A stretch of 64,000 nucleotides of DNA from Pantoea phytobeneficialis (GCF_009728735.1 NZ_CP024636.1:3866504-3930503); one strand, 5' to 3'; shown: positions 8,531 to 19,433, counted from the first letter of the stretch. Notes: generated by a model not told the origin, from the sequence alone. Numbers and translations: made by a program.

Positions 8531-8980
8531 TTACTCAGCAACTACATTCACAACCAGTTTCGCGAACACATCGCCGTGAACCTGGAAGTCAACTTCGTGC
8601 TCACCAACGGTGCGCAGAACGCCGTTCGGCAGACGAACTTCGCTCTTAGACACTTCAACGCCAGCTGCAGTTACAGCGTCAGCGATGTCGCGAGTACCGA
8701 TGGAACCGAACAGTTTACCTTCGTCGCCTGCTTTAGACGCAACGGTAACGCTGCCCAGAGCATTGATTTTCTCAGCGCGCGCGTTAGCAGCTGCCAGAAC
8801 TTCAGCCAGTTTGGCTTCCAGTTCAGCGCGACGAGCTTCGAATTGCTCCAGATTTTTCTTGGTAGCTGGTACCGCTTTCTGCTGCGGGAACAGGAAGTTA
8901 CGTGCGTAACCCGCTGCAACGTTTACCAGGTCACCCAGGTTACCCAGGTTTACTACTTTATCAAGCAGAATAACTTGCAT
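8531..8980 (-). CDS. rplI: Ribosomal protein bL9
   Basis: 149 residues, as in E. coli. It is a 50S subunit protein with a compact N-terminal 23S rRNA-binding domain ([16 protein letters not shown], about 1-52), a long central helix ([20 protein letters not shown]), and a C-terminal domain. It is the last gene of rpsF-priB-rpsR-rplI, 38 bp after rpsR, and its transcript can end at the bidirectional hairpin at 8485-8514. No anomalies are seen. Confidence 0.98.
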   Translation of the reverse strand: MQVILLDKVVNLGNLGDLVNVAAGYARNFLFPQQKAVPATKKNLEQFEARRAELEAKLAEVLAAANARAEKINALGSVTVASKAGDEGKLFGSIGTRDIADAVTAAGVEVSKSEVRLPNGVLRTVGEHEVDFQVHGDVFAKLVVNVVAE

Positions 8981-9018
8981 TACCTTATCCTCTTAAAGTC
9001 GTGGTTGACGGCGGCCGA

Positions 9019-9568
<550 letters not shown>

Positions 9569-9574
9569 GTTGGA

Positions 9575-10065
<491 letters not shown>

Positions 10066-10358
10066 TGAAACACACCTCTGAATGCAGCTGAAAAATTGAC
10101 GCGTAATCATACTGACGTTGCCCGCTAAACTCAAGCGGACAATTCATCAAATGGCGTGCTACGTGCCAGGTAAGGCGTCATTTTGTGCTAACGATGACAA
10201 TTCAGTGGGTTAAGCGGTGTGACGACAAAAAGGCTGAACAACAGGTTCAACAGGCCTGGCTGGCAGCAATTTGGTGAAGAACTAAACTATTTATGGGCGC
10301 AACGGTTCGGCTTGTCGTCGGCGTCTGAGAGTGAATTCCCTGTAGTGAGGAGTCGATT
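10066..10358. other. Intergenic stretch between the rpsF promoter region and the small exported-protein gene
   Basis: No gene, tRNA or repeat is seen. A short imperfect repeat (CTGAACAACAGGTTCAACAG, near 10233) and scattered weak promoter-like hexamers occur, none convincing. In E. coli the much larger ula region occupies this junction. Confidence 0.5.
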
Positions 10359-10565
10359 ATGAAAACTTTCGTTATCGCTGCTTTACTGGGTCTCTTCCTG
10401 TCTACTCCCGCGGTTGCCAGCACTACTGATTATGCGCAGCAGATGCGAAGCAACAGCAGCCAAGCGGCATCAGGCCCTGTCTACGTCAACCGGCTGGGCG
10501 CACCCAGTGATAACCACACCGGCGCCAATAGCAGCGCGGCTGAACGGTTATCGTCTCAATTGTAG
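10359..10565 (+). CDS. Small exported protein of unknown function (68 residues)
   Basis: I do not recognise this protein. A convincing signal peptide covers residues 1-20 (MKTFVIAALLGLFLSTPAVA, cleavage after AVA). The mature part is about 48 residues, polar, rich in Ser, Asn, Ala and Gln, and lacks cysteine. The start has a strong ribosome-binding site (GTGAGGAG, 9 nt upstream). The gene ends just before an 8-bp GC hairpin. It is an isolated gene between the rpsF operon and convergent yjfP. Its composition resembles small periplasmic stress proteins, but I see no DUF1471 motif. Confidence 0.7.
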   Translation: MKTFVIAALLGLFLSTPAVASTTDYAQQMRSNSSQAASGPVYVNRLGAPSDNHTGANSSAAERLSSQL

Positions 10566-10581
10566 TCCGGTGTGTCGTAAC

Positions 10582-10605
10582 GGGCTGGCGGTGGATTGCC
10601 AGCCC
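10582..10605. terminator. Hairpin between the small exported-protein gene and yjfP
   Basis: Perfect 8-bp stem GGGCTGGC/GCCAGCCC with an 8-nt loop in the gap between convergent genes. There is no U-tract on either strand, so its efficiency is doubtful. Confidence 0.45.
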
Positions 10606-10614
10606 GAATTCATT

Positions 10615-11364
10615 TCACAGATGATGTTTGAAAAAACTCACCAGCGCGCACAACGCTGAAGGGGTGATTTTGTGCCCAATCTGCTTCTCCGACAGAAAGG
10701 TTAACTTGCCGTCGAGTTGCGCTTCACGTAATGCCTTCTCCAGCCGCACCGTTTCGGCAAACGGCACCACTTCATCAGCTTCGCCATGCCATAACAACAG
10801 AGGTCGGTTCGCCAGTTTTTCGAGGTGCTGGCTGGGATCATAAGGGGCCAGCGGTGCCAGACGTGCGGCAAAAGTTTCTTTTTGCTCCGGCGTGCGCGCC
10901 ACCAGCGGTGGAAACAGCATATGGCTCAGTTGCATAAAGTAGCACGACCCCATCATACAGGCGACGCTGTGGATCTGCGGATAACGTGCCATTGCCCCCA
11001 GCGCCGTCATCCCGCCCATCGACGCCCCCGCCACAGCAAAGCGTTCTTCCGCAATCCAGTCTTTTTCCCGCAGTGCCGCTTCCAATAGCGGCACTTCGTC
11101 GATGTTTTGTCTGAGAATCTCCCAAAAATGCGTCATGCGGGTTTCGGTATCGCCGTTATAACGCGCACCATGCATATCCGCATCCGGCATCACCACACGA
11201 AACCCCGCCTGTGCCAGGGCAACCGCAAAGTAGCTGTACACCTCTTTCGACGAGGTGAAGCCATGATAAAACAGCACGGTCGGTAAACGCGCCTGCCGCT
11301 GTCCCGCGGGTGCCGCATGGATACACTGGATTCCTGCCAGTGTTTCCGTCGCCAGTTCAATCAT
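10615..11364 (-). CDS. yjfP: YjfP, alpha/beta-hydrolase esterase
   Basis: 249 residues, equal to E. coli YjfP, a carboxylesterase active on short acyl esters. The oxyanion-hole region FYHGFTSSKE (about 44-53), the nucleophile elbow GASMGG, an acid in LLWHGEADEVVP and a histidine in QIGHKITP make up a serine-hydrolase triad. No signal peptide is seen. ATG 11364 is preferred over the frame opening at 11391 because GGAGG lies 4-8 nt upstream and the N-terminus then matches the family. A Fur-like sequence lies immediately upstream. In E. coli yjfP neighbours bsmA; here a chemoreceptor gene separates them. Confidence 0.9.
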   Translation of the reverse strand: MIELATETLAGIQCIHAAPAGQRQARLPTVLFYHGFTSSKEVYSYFAVALAQAGFRVVMPDADMHGARYNGDTETRMTHFWEILRQNIDEVPLLEAALREKDWIAEERFAVAGASMGGMTALGAMARYPQIHSVACMMGSCYFMQLSHMLFPPLVARTPEQKETFAARLAPLAPYDPSQHLEKLANRPLLLWHGEADEVVPFAETVRLEKALREAQLDGKLTFLSEKQIGHKITPSALCALVSFFKHHL

Positions 11365-11376
11365 GTCGCCTCCGTT

Positions 11377-11392
11377 GAGAATGATTATCACC
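11377..11392 (-). promoter_or_regulatory. Possible Fur box upstream of yjfP
   Basis: GAGAATGATTATCACC matches most of the first two hexamer units of the Fur consensus (GATAATGATAATCATTATC). It lies 13-28 nt before the yjfP start, a position where repressor binding would block transcription. This rests on one motif match. Confidence 0.25.
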
Positions 11393-11461
11393 TGCTCAAG
11401 TGTAAACCCTGCACTTCAAAACGCGAGTCACTTCACATTTTTGTGCGAATAATTTCCACCC

Positions 11462-11488
11462 TAAACCTTTTGCCCAGTTTGCCGTTGA
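11462..11488 (+). promoter_or_regulatory. Sigma-28 (FliA)-type promoter of the chemoreceptor gene
   Basis: TAAACCTT (11462-11469), exactly 11 nt, then GCCGTTGA (11481-11488). The enterobacterial sigma-28 consensus is TAAAGTTT-N11-GCCGATAA, so each half matches 6 of 8 with ideal spacing. It lies 37 bp upstream of a methyl-accepting chemotaxis gene, the expected type of target. Confidence 0.65.
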
Positions 11489-11525
11489 TCTTGTATCCCT
11501 TCATCCACATCAACATAGGTAATTT

Positions 11526-13457
11526 ATGAAGCGTCTCTCTCTCAGCGCAATGGGTCTCGGCATCAAGCTGTCTGTACTGACGTCTTTAAGCGTAGCCGTG
11601 GTACTGCTGACCCTCACCCTGACCCTGAGCCACAACGCCGCTCGCCAGCTGGAGCAACTGGCGACTGACGATATGCAAAATCAGGTGCAGGGCATCAGCG
11701 AGATGGCCACCATGTTTAATACCACCCTCTCTGCCGAGGTGGCGAATTACACCCGATTGTTTCAGAGTTTTCTGCCGAAGCGCTTTAGTCGCGATGAAAG
11801 CGCCCGCATCCAGGTGGGCGACATCAACACGCCGACCCTGCGTGCCGGGCTGAAAACCCTCAACCTTGACCAGATTGCGGTGGATGATTTCCTCGATCGT
11901 ACCGGTGCCGTGTCGACTGTTTTCGTGCGTGACGGTGATGATTATGTCCGTATCGCAACGTCGCTGAAGAAGGAAGACGGCAACCGTGCGATCGGCACCC
12001 GACTGGACCGCAGCAGCGCCGCCTGGCGTAACGTCAATCAGGGCAACGTTTATCGTGGCCTGGCTACCTTATTTGGTCACCGTTACATCACGCAATATCA
12101 GCCCGTCACCGATGACAGCGGTGCGGTGATCGGCATCCTGTTCGTCGGGGTACAAATCGATAAACAGTACGCGCTGATGCGCGAAAAAGTGCTGGCCCGC
12201 CATCTCGGCGACAGCGGGCGCTTCTTTGTGCTGAACGGTGCAGCCGGTGCCACTCAGGGACAATATCTGTTTGATAGCCAGCGCGAAGGCAAATTGCCGC
12301 TGTGGAGTGCGGCGACACAGCAACAATTGCTGAACGAGCCAAAAGGTCTGGTCGCCATTCCGCTGGACGGTGAAACCAAACTTCTGGCCTGGCAGCAGTT
12401 GCCGGGCTGGAACTGGATTATTGCCGGGGAAGTCAGCCAGGCCAGCCTGCTGGCTCCGATTACCCAAAGCCGTAACCTGTTTATCGCTATAGGTCTGGCG
12501 TTGGTGATTGCCTTTGCCATCGGCTTTATGTGGTACAGCCGCCGGGCCATCACCCGCCCGCTTCATCAGGTGATCCATTTAGCCGAGGAGTATGCGGCAG
12601 GGAATCTCCAGGCGCATCTCGACTCGACTCGCCATGATGAAATTGGCCAGTTAGTGGCGGCGATTAACGGCATTGGTGATGGCCTGGAGCAGATCGTCGG
12701 TCAGGTGCGCCAGACTGCACAGCAGATCAGCCAGGGCACCGACAATATTGCCGCCAGCAGCCAGAACATCAGCGAACAGATTGGTCGCCAGGCCAGCAGC
12801 GTGGAACAAACCTCCGCCAGCATGGAACAGTTTGGCGCAACCGTAGCGCAAACTGCGGCCAACGTGCGCCAGGCGCTGGTATTGGTGGGTGAGACTGACC
12901 AGACCGTGTCCCTGGGTGGCAAAACCGTATCACGTTCGGTCAGCACCATGACCGAAATACGCGTCGCCTCGCAAAGCATCGCCGATATCACCCATGTGAT
13001 TGAATCTATCGCGTTCCAGACCAATATCCTGGCACTGAATGCGGCGGTAGAAGCGGCACGAGCCGGTGAGCATGGTAAAGGCTTTGCCGTGGTGGCGGCG
13101 GAAGTTCGCGCACTGGCGCAGCGCAGCGCCCAGGCAGCCAAAGAGATTGACGGACTGATCACCCGCTCCATCAGTAAGGTAGCGGAAGGTCATGCCCTGT
13201 CTGAGCAGACGCGTGATGCCATGCAACACATTGTGGAACATATCACGCAGGTAAAAGCCCTGATGGGTGAGATCAATGTTGCCGCACAGGAACAGGCCGC
13301 AGGCATTGGTCAGGTGAATCTGGCGATGAACCACATCAGCCAGGCTACCCATCAGAACAGCGATCTGGTGACTGAATCTGAGGCCACCGCCCAAAGCCTG
13401 AGTCAGCAGGGCCATCATCTGACCCAGCTGGTGAGTATTTTTCATCTCAAGTCATAA
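11526..13457 (+). CDS. Methyl-accepting chemotaxis protein with periplasmic Cache-type sensor
   Basis: 643-residue transmembrane chemoreceptor. TM1 lies near residues 12-34. A large periplasmic region (about 35-315) resembles the Cache_3/Cache_2 fusion sensor and has the characteristic [20 protein letters not shown] segment. TM2 lies at about 317-338, then HAMP (about 340-393) and the cytoplasmic signalling domain. The conserved hairpin tip includes [20 protein letters not shown] (about 492-511). The C-terminus (SIFHLKS) lacks the NWETF-like pentapeptide that recruits CheR/CheB, so it probably relies on other receptors for adaptation. The ligand is unknown; this sensor class often binds small organic acids. 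A sigma-28-type promoter precedes it. It is an insertion relative to E. coli order. Confidence 0.92.
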   Translation: MKRLSLSAMGLGIKLSVLTSLSVAVVLLTLTLTLSHNAARQLEQLATDDMQNQVQGISEMATMFNTTLSAEVANYTRLFQSFLPKRFSRDESARIQVGDINTPTLRAGLKTLNLDQIAVDDFLDRTGAVSTVFVRDGDDYVRIATSLKKEDGNRAIGTRLDRSSAAWRNVNQGNVYRGLATLFGHRYITQYQPVTDDSGAVIGILFVGVQIDKQYALMREKVLARHLGDSGRFFVLNGAAGATQGQYLFDSQREGKLPLWSAATQQQLLNEPKGLVAIPLDGETKLLAWQQLPGWNWIIAGEVSQASLLAPITQSRNLFIAIGLALVIAFAIGFMWYSRRAITRPLHQVIHLAEEYAAGNLQAHLDSTRHDEIGQLVAAINGIGDGLEQIVGQVRQTAQQISQGTDNIAASSQNISEQIGRQASSVEQTSASMEQFGATVAQTAANVRQALVLVGETDQTVSLGGKTVSRSVSTMTEIRVASQSIADITHVIESIAFQTNILALNAAVEAARAGEHGKGFAVVAAEVRALAQRSAQAAKEIDGLITRSISKVAEGHALSEQTRDAMQHIVEHITQVKALMGEINVAAQEQAAGIGQVNLAMNHISQATHQNSDLVTESEATAQSLSQQGHHLTQLVSIFHLKS

Positions 13458-13512
13458 TGCGGCAGGGGAAGATGGCATACACTTGAGCCATCTTCCCTGA
13501 ACCGGAGCTACC

Positions 13513-13839
13513 ATGCGCGTTTCGTTATTTCTGGCCTTCAGCCTGCTGTTGAGCGGCTGCTCGGCACTGACGCCAACTCCCAAAGCGCCACCGCCACCCA
13601 CCACACATGCTCAGGAAATTAATCGAGCGCAGAGCTACGGCCTGCCCAAACTCGGTACCATCAGCGCTCAGGTGCGCGGCTCGCCGGATGATGCCCAGCG
13701 CGCTATCGCCGCCAGAGCGAATCAGTTGGGTGCGACGTATTATCAGGTTTTGATGCTGGATGAGACGGTTTTGCCCGGTTTCTGGTACGCCACCGCCATC
13801 CTTTATGGCCCCTCAACCGGAACAGGCTCGCAGCAGTAA
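13513..13839 (+). CDS. bsmA: BsmA (YjfO), biofilm/peroxide-stress lipoprotein, DUF1471 family
   Basis: 108 residues. A lipoprotein signal peptide (MRVSLFLAFSLLLSGC) puts the lipidated Cys at 16. After a Pro-rich linker (TPKAPPPPTT) comes the short DUF1471/YhcN-like fold (GTISAQVRGSPDDAQRAIAA ... LGATYYQVLML ... WYATAILYG). E. coli BsmA supports biofilm formation and peroxide resistance. The lipobox and the position beside aidB support the assignment. Its 3' end overlaps the 3' end of convergent aidB by 27 bp. The gene begins 55 bp after the chemoreceptor stop. Confidence 0.85.
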   Translation: MRVSLFLAFSLLLSGCSALTPTPKAPPPPTTHAQEINRAQSYGLPKLGTISAQVRGSPDDAQRAIAARANQLGATYYQVLMLDETVLPGFWYATAILYGPSTGTGSQQ

Positions 13840-15441
13840 CCGCGAGTTAAGATCGTGGCTTAATGGCCGCTGCCCGCGCGTATCGAGAAACTGCTGACAC
13901 CAGCCATCGGCCAGTGGCGGTTCAGCCACTTTGAGCAGGATGGCCGCCGTGGCCAGTTGCAACAGTTCCGTCGTGACCGCGCGCGCTTGCCCCTCCTGCA
14001 CATTGCCGAGACGCAAACGCAGTTGCCGCCAGCGACGGTCGAAATGACGGTTGCAGCCTTTGACTGTCTCCAGTTCATCACTGATCATCGCCAGCATATC
14101 GGATTGCCGGTTCAGAACCCGTAGCACATCCAGGCACATCACATTGCCGGAGCCTTCCCAGATGCTGTTGACCGGCATCTCACGATACAGGCGTGGCAGT
14201 TCGCTTTCTTCGCAATAACCAATGCCGCCGAGCACCTCCATAGCTTCGGCCACAAAGGGTATCCCGGCCTGGCAAATAACATACTTGGCTGCGGGAGTGA
14301 ACAGCCGCGCATAGAGGCGCTCATGCTCGCTGACCGGGGTTGACCAGGCACGAGCCAGACGCAGCAGCAGGGCTGTTTGTCCCTCTAGCTGGAGCGCCTG
14401 CTGTGCCAGCACCGTGCGCATCAGGGGCTGATCGCTGAGATTTTTGCCCATCACCTGGCGTTGTTGCGCATGATGCAGGGCGATGGAGAAGGCGCGACGC
14501 ATCAGCCCGTGACTGCCAAGCGCGCAATCGAAACGCGTCATTCCTCCCATCTTCAGAATCAGACGGATGCCTTCGCCCTCTTCGCCCATTAACCAGCCGA
14601 TGGCGTCCTGGAATTCCACTTCGCAGCTGGCATTGGAACGGTTGCCGAGTTTGTCTTTCAGACGTTCAAGCCGAATGGCGTTACGCTCGCCATCCGGTAA
14701 CAGGCGCGGCAGGAAAAAGCAGCTCAGGCCACCCGCGGTCTGTGCCAGGATCAGGTGCGCATCGCTTTGCGGCACCGAGAAAAACCATTTATGCCCGACG
14801 ATACGATAAGTCTCACCTGGCCCACGCCCTCCCAGCGGTTCCGCGCGTGTGCTGTTGCTGAGCACATCAGTGCCGCCTTGCTTCTCGGTCATCCCCATGC
14901 CAATCAGCAAACCGCGCTTTTTATTACCGGGTTGATGATGTGCATCATAACGGTCGCTCAGTAACGCATCGCGCCAGTCGGCGTAGGGCTCAGGTAGATG
15001 GTTTTGCAGCAGCGGGATGGCGGCATGGGTCATGGTCACCGGACAAAGAGAGCCCGCTTCTACCTGCGCGTGCAAAATAAAACGCGCGGCGCGCGCGACC
15101 ATCGCATTGGGTTGTACATCGGGTTGCCAGCTCAGATTATGCAGGCGGCTGGCGCATAATCCCTGCATCAACAGATGCCAGGCGGGATGAAAACGCACCT
15201 CATCCAGTCGTTCGCCGCGCGCGTCATAGCGCACCAATTCCGGTGGCTGAGCATTGGCCAGTCGCCCCAGTTCCAGTGATTCGGCACTGCCGAGTTGCAG
15301 GCCCACAGAGGCCAGCCACTCTCGATCCCAGCTGGCACCTTCACGCGCGACAGCTTCGCATAACGGCAGATCGCGGGTGAACAGGTTGCTGTTGCTCAGT
15401 GGCTGAGGTTGATTGAAAACGTTGTGAGTGGTCCAGGTCAT
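13813..15441 (-). CDS. aidB: AidB, acyl-CoA-dehydrogenase-like adaptive-response flavoprotein
   Basis: 542 residues (541 in E. coli). AidB is an FAD-containing acyl-CoA dehydrogenase relative, induced in the Ada response, that binds DNA and protects against alkylation damage. It also shows weak isovaleryl-CoA dehydrogenase activity. Visible family features are MTEKQGGTDV, the flavin-site segment RIVGHKWFFS, the core AFSIALHHAQQRQVMGKNL, and YCEESELPRLYREMPVNSIW. A C-terminal helical DNA-binding region begins near 450. The N-terminus WTTHNVFNQPQPLSNSNLF matches E. coli. I did not find an Ada box. It is monocistronic by position, with rlmB 85 bp upstream. Confidence 0.95.
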   Translation of the reverse strand: MTWTTHNVFNQPQPLSNSNLFTRDLPLCEAVAREGASWDREWLASVGLQLGSAESLELGRLANAQPPELVRYDARGERLDEVRFHPAWHLLMQGLCASRLHNLSWQPDVQPNAMVARAARFILHAQVEAGSLCPVTMTHAAIPLLQNHLPEPYADWRDALLSDRYDAHHQPGNKKRGLLIGMGMTEKQGGTDVLSNSTRAEPLGGRGPGETYRIVGHKWFFSVPQSDAHLILAQTAGGLSCFFLPRLLPDGERNAIRLERLKDKLGNRSNASCEVEFQDAIGWLMGEEGEGIRLILKMGGMTRFDCALGSHGLMRRAFSIALHHAQQRQVMGKNLSDQPLMRTVLAQQALQLEGQTALLLRLARAWSTPVSEHERLYARLFTPAAKYVICQAGIPFVAEAMEVLGGIGYCEESELPRLYREMPVNSIWEGSGNVMCLDVLRVLNRQSDMLAMISDELETVKGCNRHFDRRWRQLRLRLGNVQEGQARAVTTELLQLATAAILLKVAEPPLADGWCQQFLDTRGQRPLSHDLNSRLLLRACSG

Positions 15442-15526
15442 AACGGCTCCTCGCGCTTACCCGTCACACTAAGTATGAGGACGACGCGCAGTTATGCCTG
15501 GCACAGAAACTAATTTGCGGTGGGGA

Positions 15527-16261
15527 TCACGCCTGACGTTGGCGTACGGCCTCAAACAGGCAAATGCCGGTGGCTACCGAGACGTTGAGGGAGGAGACGC
15601 TGCCCGCCATCGGAATGCTGATCAGTTCATCGCAATGTTCACGGGTCAGACGGCGCATGCCCTCACCTTCCGCCCCCATCACCAGCGCCAGGGACGCCGG
15701 CAGCTTGCTCTGATACAACGTATGATCGGCTTCACCGGCGGTACCGACGATCCAGACCTGATATTCCTGGAGCAGACGCATGGTGCGCGCCAGGTTGGTG
15801 ACACGAATCAACGGGACGTTTTCTGCGGCGCCACAAGCCACTTTCTTCGCCGTCGCATTCAGTTGCGCCGAGCGATCTTTTGGCACGATCACCGCGTGCA
15901 CACCAGCCGCATCGGCACTGCGCAGGCAGGCACCGAGGTTATGCGGATCGGTAACACCATCAAGGATCAACAGGAACGGATTCTCAATGGATTCCAGCAG
16001 ATCCGGGAGATCCCCTTCCTGATAATTTTTACCCGGCTTCACGCGCGCCACGATACCCTGATGTACCCCGCCTTCTGCCTGACTATCGAGCCACTGGCGG
16101 TTCGCGACTTGCACGGCAATTCCCTGAGCTTCCAATGCAGCGATCAGCGGTTGCAGGCGACGATCGTCACGGCCTTTGAGGATAAAGACTTCCTGAAAAC
16201 GCTGGGGGTCACGCTCCAGCAACGCCTGCACGGCATGGATACCAAAAATTATTTCACTCAT
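15527..16261 (-). CDS. rlmB: RlmB, 23S rRNA (guanosine-2251-2'-O)-methyltransferase
   Basis: 244 residues (243 in E. coli). A SPOUT/TrmH-family enzyme that 2'-O-methylates G2251 in the 23S rRNA peptidyl-transferase P loop. An N-terminal substrate-binding domain ([20 protein letters not shown]) precedes the SPOUT domain. Its knot motifs are visible: [33 protein letters not shown] and [20 protein letters not shown]. It is the last gene of nsrR-rnr-rlmB; the REP pair at 16290-16347 lies between rnr and rlmB. Confidence 0.97.
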   Translation of the reverse strand: MSEIIFGIHAVQALLERDPQRFQEVFILKGRDDRRLQPLIAALEAQGIAVQVANRQWLDSQAEGGVHQGIVARVKPGKNYQEGDLPDLLESIENPFLLILDGVTDPHNLGACLRSADAAGVHAVIVPKDRSAQLNATAKKVACGAAENVPLIRVTNLARTMRLLQEYQVWIVGTAGEADHTLYQSKLPASLALVMGAEGEGMRRLTREHCDELISIPMAGSVSSLNVSVATGICLFEAVRQRQA

Positions 16262-16289
16262 TACTTAGCTCAAGGTTGGATGTCGAACA

Positions 16290-16347
16290 GTAGCGGCGCA
16301 ATTCATTGCGCGCTTTGTAAAATCTGCGCGCTAAATCGCACCGCTAC
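16290..16347. repeat. Inverted pair of REP palindromes (BIME-like) between rnr and rlmB
   Basis: GTAGCGGCGCAATTCATTGC starts at 16290, and the reverse complement of a near-identical unit (GTAGCGGTGCGATTTAGCGC) ends at 16347. A short AT-rich middle separates the two. They belong to the same family as the arrays at 3880 and 48110. Sitting inside an operon, they could fold into hairpins that separate rnr and rlmB mRNA stability. Confidence 0.82.
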
Positions 16348-16371
16348 GAAATGTGCCGGAACTTTATGGCA

Positions 16372-18810
16372 TCAGGCTTCGCTGGTTTTCTTCTTCGCCG
16401 CACGCTTCGCTTTTGTGGCGGCGGCGATTTTACGGGTTTTTTCGGAGACTTTTTTGCTTTTTTTCTCGCTTTTCGCTTTGGCCGGTTTTTTCTTGCCACT
16501 GCGGAAAGCCTCATCCGGCTCGAAATTCACGCTTTTACCGGCGTCACGGCGACGCTTCGCCGGAGGCTTGCCGCCACGCTTCTCGCGCTCACGGACGGTT
16601 TTGCCCTCACCACGCGGCACACGCTTGCTGGAAATCAGCGCGAAGTCGATTTTGCGTTCATCCATATGCACCGCTTCAACCCGTACTTCTACCGCGTCAC
16701 CGAGACGATAAGTACGTCCGCCGGACTCGCCGATCAGGCGTTGGCCCACCGGATCGAAACGATAGTAATCATTATCCAGCGATGACACATGCACCAGACC
16801 ATCGATAAACAAATCGTTGAGACGCACGAAGAAACCAAAACCGGTCACGCTGGAGATCACACCGTTAAAGACGTTACCCACCTGATCCTGCATAAAGTCG
16901 CATTTCAGCCAGTCGGCGACGTCACGGGTGGCTTCGTCAGCACGGCGCTCAGTCATCGAGCAGTGCTGACCGAGTTGCAGCATCTGCTGCATGTCGTAGT
17001 GATAACCGCCGGTAGCCGTGGTGTTGCCCTTCTCTTCACCCTGCTCTTTCGCCAGCAGATACTTGATAGCGCGATGCAGCAGCAGATCCGGGTAGCGGCG
17101 AATCGGCGAAGTAAAGTGTGCATACGACGCCAGCGCGAGGCCAAAGTGGCCGCGGTTTTCCGGGTCGTACACCGCTTGTTTCATCGAACGCAGCAGCATG
17201 GTTTGCAGCATTTCCGCGTCCGGTCGATCGGCTATTTGCGTCAGCAACTCGGCATAATCGATCGGCTGCGGTTTGCTGCCACCCGGCAGGCTCAGACCCA
17301 GTTCGTTGAGCACGGTGCGGAAACTGGTGATGCTGTCATCACTGGGACGATCGTGATCGCGGAACAACGCGGGTTCTTCGTTCTTCTCAACAAAGCGCGC
17401 TGAAGCGATGTTAGCGAGGATCATGCACTCTTCAATCAGCTTGTGCGCATCGTTACGGACCGTGCGCTCGACACGTTCAATGCGGCGATCGGCGTTGAAG
17501 ATAAATTTGGCTTCTTCGGTTTCAAACGAGATGCCGCCACGCTGTTCACGCGCCTTTTCCAGCACCTGGTACATCCGATGCAACTCTTCAAGATGCTTCA
17601 CCAGCGGAGCATATTGCTCACGCAGCTCCGGGTTACCTTGCAGAATGTTCCACACTTTGGTGTAGGTCAGACGTGCGTGTGAATTCATCACCGCTTCATA
17701 GTGTTTGTAACCGGTGAGTTTACCGCTGGCGGAGATGGTCATTTCACACACCATACACAGGCGATCGACCTGCGGATTCAGTGAGCACAGACCATTCGAC
17801 AGCACTTCCGGCAGCATCGGGACAACCTGGGACGGGAAATAGACCGACGTGCCGCGCTGGTGCGCTTCGTTGTCCAGCGCCGTGCCCGGACGCACGTAAT
17901 AGCTGACATCGGCAATCGCTACCCATAAGCGCCAGCCGCCACCGCGTTTTTTCTCGCAGTAGACCGCATCGTCGAAATCGCGTGCATCTTCACCATCAAT
18001 GGTGACTAACGGCAGTTGGCGCAAATCGACACGGCCTTTCTTCGCCGCTTCTGGTACTTCTTCTTTCAGTTGAGCGATCTGCTTTTCTACCGCTTCCGGC
18101 CAAACATGGGGGATTTCATGGGTGCGCAGCGCCATATCAACGGCCAGACCGGTTCCCATGTTGTCACCAAGCACTTCGGTGACTTTACCCAATGCCTTGG
18201 TACGACGTGTTGGGCGCTGGGTGATCTCCACCACCACCACGGATCCCATACGCGCATTCAGCGTCTGGTCCTGCGGGATCAGGATATCAAAGCTCAGACG
18301 GCTGTCGTCCGGCACCACAAACCCCGTGCCGGCATCGGTAAAGTAACGACCAACAATCTGGCTGTTGCGCGGTTCCAGTACCCGCACCACGCGTGCCTCG
18401 CGGCGGCCTTTACGATCCGCACCGCCAGGTTGTGCCAGAATCACGTCGCCGTGCAGACACAATTTCAACTGCTCTGCGGAGAGATAGAAATCATCTTTCT
18501 GTCCTTCCACACGCAGGAAACCATAGCCATCACGGTGGCCAATGACTTTACCGCGTAGCAGATCGAGACGTTCTGGCAGGGCGTAACATTGACGACGGGT
18601 AAATACCAGTTGACCATCGCGTTCCATCGCACGCAGACGACGACGCAACGCTTCCAGCTGCTCCTCGCTGGTGATGTTAAGTTCCTGCGCGATGTCCTCG
18701 CGGTTGGCAGGTTTTTCACGCTTTTCTAGTAGCGCGAGGATAAATTCCCGACTTGGAATCGGGTTTTCATATTTTTCAGCTTCTCTGTCCTGAAAAGGGT
18801 CTTTTGACAT
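16372..18810 (-). CDS. rnr: RNase R, processive 3'-5' exoribonuclease
   Basis: 812 residues (813 in E. coli). Degrades structured RNA, including mRNA with REP stems and defective rRNA. It also matures tmRNA together with SmpB. Order of domains: N-terminal helix-turn-helix (about 22-85), two cold-shock domains (about 85-240), RNB catalytic domain (about 255-590) with the metal-binding acidic cluster [14 protein letters not shown]1 domain (about 645-725), and a Lys/Arg-rich tail ([15 protein letters not shown] and more) for RNA and ribosome binding. It starts 16 bp after nsrR, so the nitric-oxide-sensing repressor and rnr are co-transcribed. Confidence 0.97.
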   Translation of the reverse strand: MSKDPFQDREAEKYENPIPSREFILALLEKREKPANREDIAQELNITSEEQLEALRRRLRAMERDGQLVFTRRQCYALPERLDLLRGKVIGHRDGYGFLRVEGQKDDFYLSAEQLKLCLHGDVILAQPGGADRKGRREARVVRVLEPRNSQIVGRYFTDAGTGFVVPDDSRLSFDILIPQDQTLNARMGSVVVVEITQRPTRRTKALGKVTEVLGDNMGTGLAVDMALRTHEIPHVWPEAVEKQIAQLKEEVPEAAKKGRVDLRQLPLVTIDGEDARDFDDAVYCEKKRGGGWRLWVAIADVSYYVRPGTALDNEAHQRGTSVYFPSQVVPMLPEVLSNGLCSLNPQVDRLCMVCEMTISASGKLTGYKHYEAVMNSHARLTYTKVWNILQGNPELREQYAPLVKHLEELHRMYQVLEKAREQRGGISFETEEAKFIFNADRRIERVERTVRNDAHKLIEECMILANIASARFVEKNEEPALFRDHDRPSDDSITSFRTVLNELGLSLPGGSKPQPIDYAELLTQIADRPDAEMLQTMLLRSMKQAVYDPENRGHFGLALASYAHFTSPIRRYPDLLLHRAIKYLLAKEQGEEKGNTTATGGYHYDMQQMLQLGQHCSMTERRADEATRDVADWLKCDFMQDQVGNVFNGVISSVTGFGFFVRLNDLFIDGLVHVSSLDNDYYRFDPVGQRLIGESGGRTYRLGDAVEVRVEAVHMDERKIDFALISSKRVPRGEGKTVREREKRGGKPPAKRRRDAGKSVNFEPDEAFRSGKKKPAKAKSEKKSKKVSEKTRKIAAATKAKRAAKKKTSEA

Positions 18811-18826
18811 TACGGTTCCTCCGATG

Positions 18827-19270
18827 TCATTTTTGATGGATTGCCACCGGCGGTTCGGACAATAAAATTTGGTACAAAGGGTCGTTACCTTTGACGAGAT
18901 CGGCCAGGGTGTAGTTATCCAGTTCTTTCAGAAATAACTGGACCGCATCGTTCAAGGCTTTACGCAAGCGACAGGCTGGCGTAATCGAACATTCACTACA
19001 ATTAACCAATTGTAATGGCTCCATTTTTCTTACAACGTCGCCAATGACAATTTTTTCCGGGTCCATGCCTAAACGAATTCCGCCGTTTTTACCGCGCGTT
19101 GCGGCCACAAACCCGGCCCGACTGAGTTGGTTGATGATTTTGACCATGTGATTACGCGACACCCCGTAGGTATCGGTCACTTCGGTAATGTTGGTCTGTC
19201 TGCCTTCCGGCAACGTCGCCATGTAAATCAGAGCGCGCAGACCATAATCAGTAAAACTTGTAAGCTGCAC
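18827..19270 (-). CDS. nsrR: NsrR, nitric-oxide-sensing Fe-S repressor (Rrf2 family)
   Basis: 147 residues (141 in E. coli). An Rrf2-type winged-helix DNA-binding domain ([16 protein letters not shown], then [19 protein letters not shown]) is followed by the iron-sulfur cluster loop with three cysteines ([13 protein letters not shown]). Nitric oxide attacks the cluster and releases repression of genes such as hmp and ytfE. ytfE, its classical target next to fklB in E. coli, is missing from that spot here. First gene of nsrR-rnr-rlmB. Confidence 0.95.
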   Translation of the reverse strand: MQLTSFTDYGLRALIYMATLPEGRQTNITEVTDTYGVSRNHMVKIINQLSRAGFVAATRGKNGGIRLGMDPEKIVIGDVVRKMEPLQLVNCSECSITPACRLRKALNDAVQLFLKELDNYTLADLVKGNDPLYQILLSEPPVAIHQK

Positions 19271-19433
19271 ATTTACCTCAGTAAATCATCGGATGTTATT
19301 GTTATGCGCCAGCGGGCGTGGTGTTTAATTATGATGATAAACCAGTGTGTGAAGGCCGGTGCGTTTTTTTCAGGCAACTATCGATATTTGCAAGAAAAAA
19401 TGGTGTGAGCGGAGTCAAAGAGCAGATAAGCAG

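Noticed and set aside
15494..16711. 405-residue plus-strand open frame
   Set aside because: It runs antisense to rlmB and the end of rnr, both strongly supported; it has no recognisable domain and no good ribosome-binding site.
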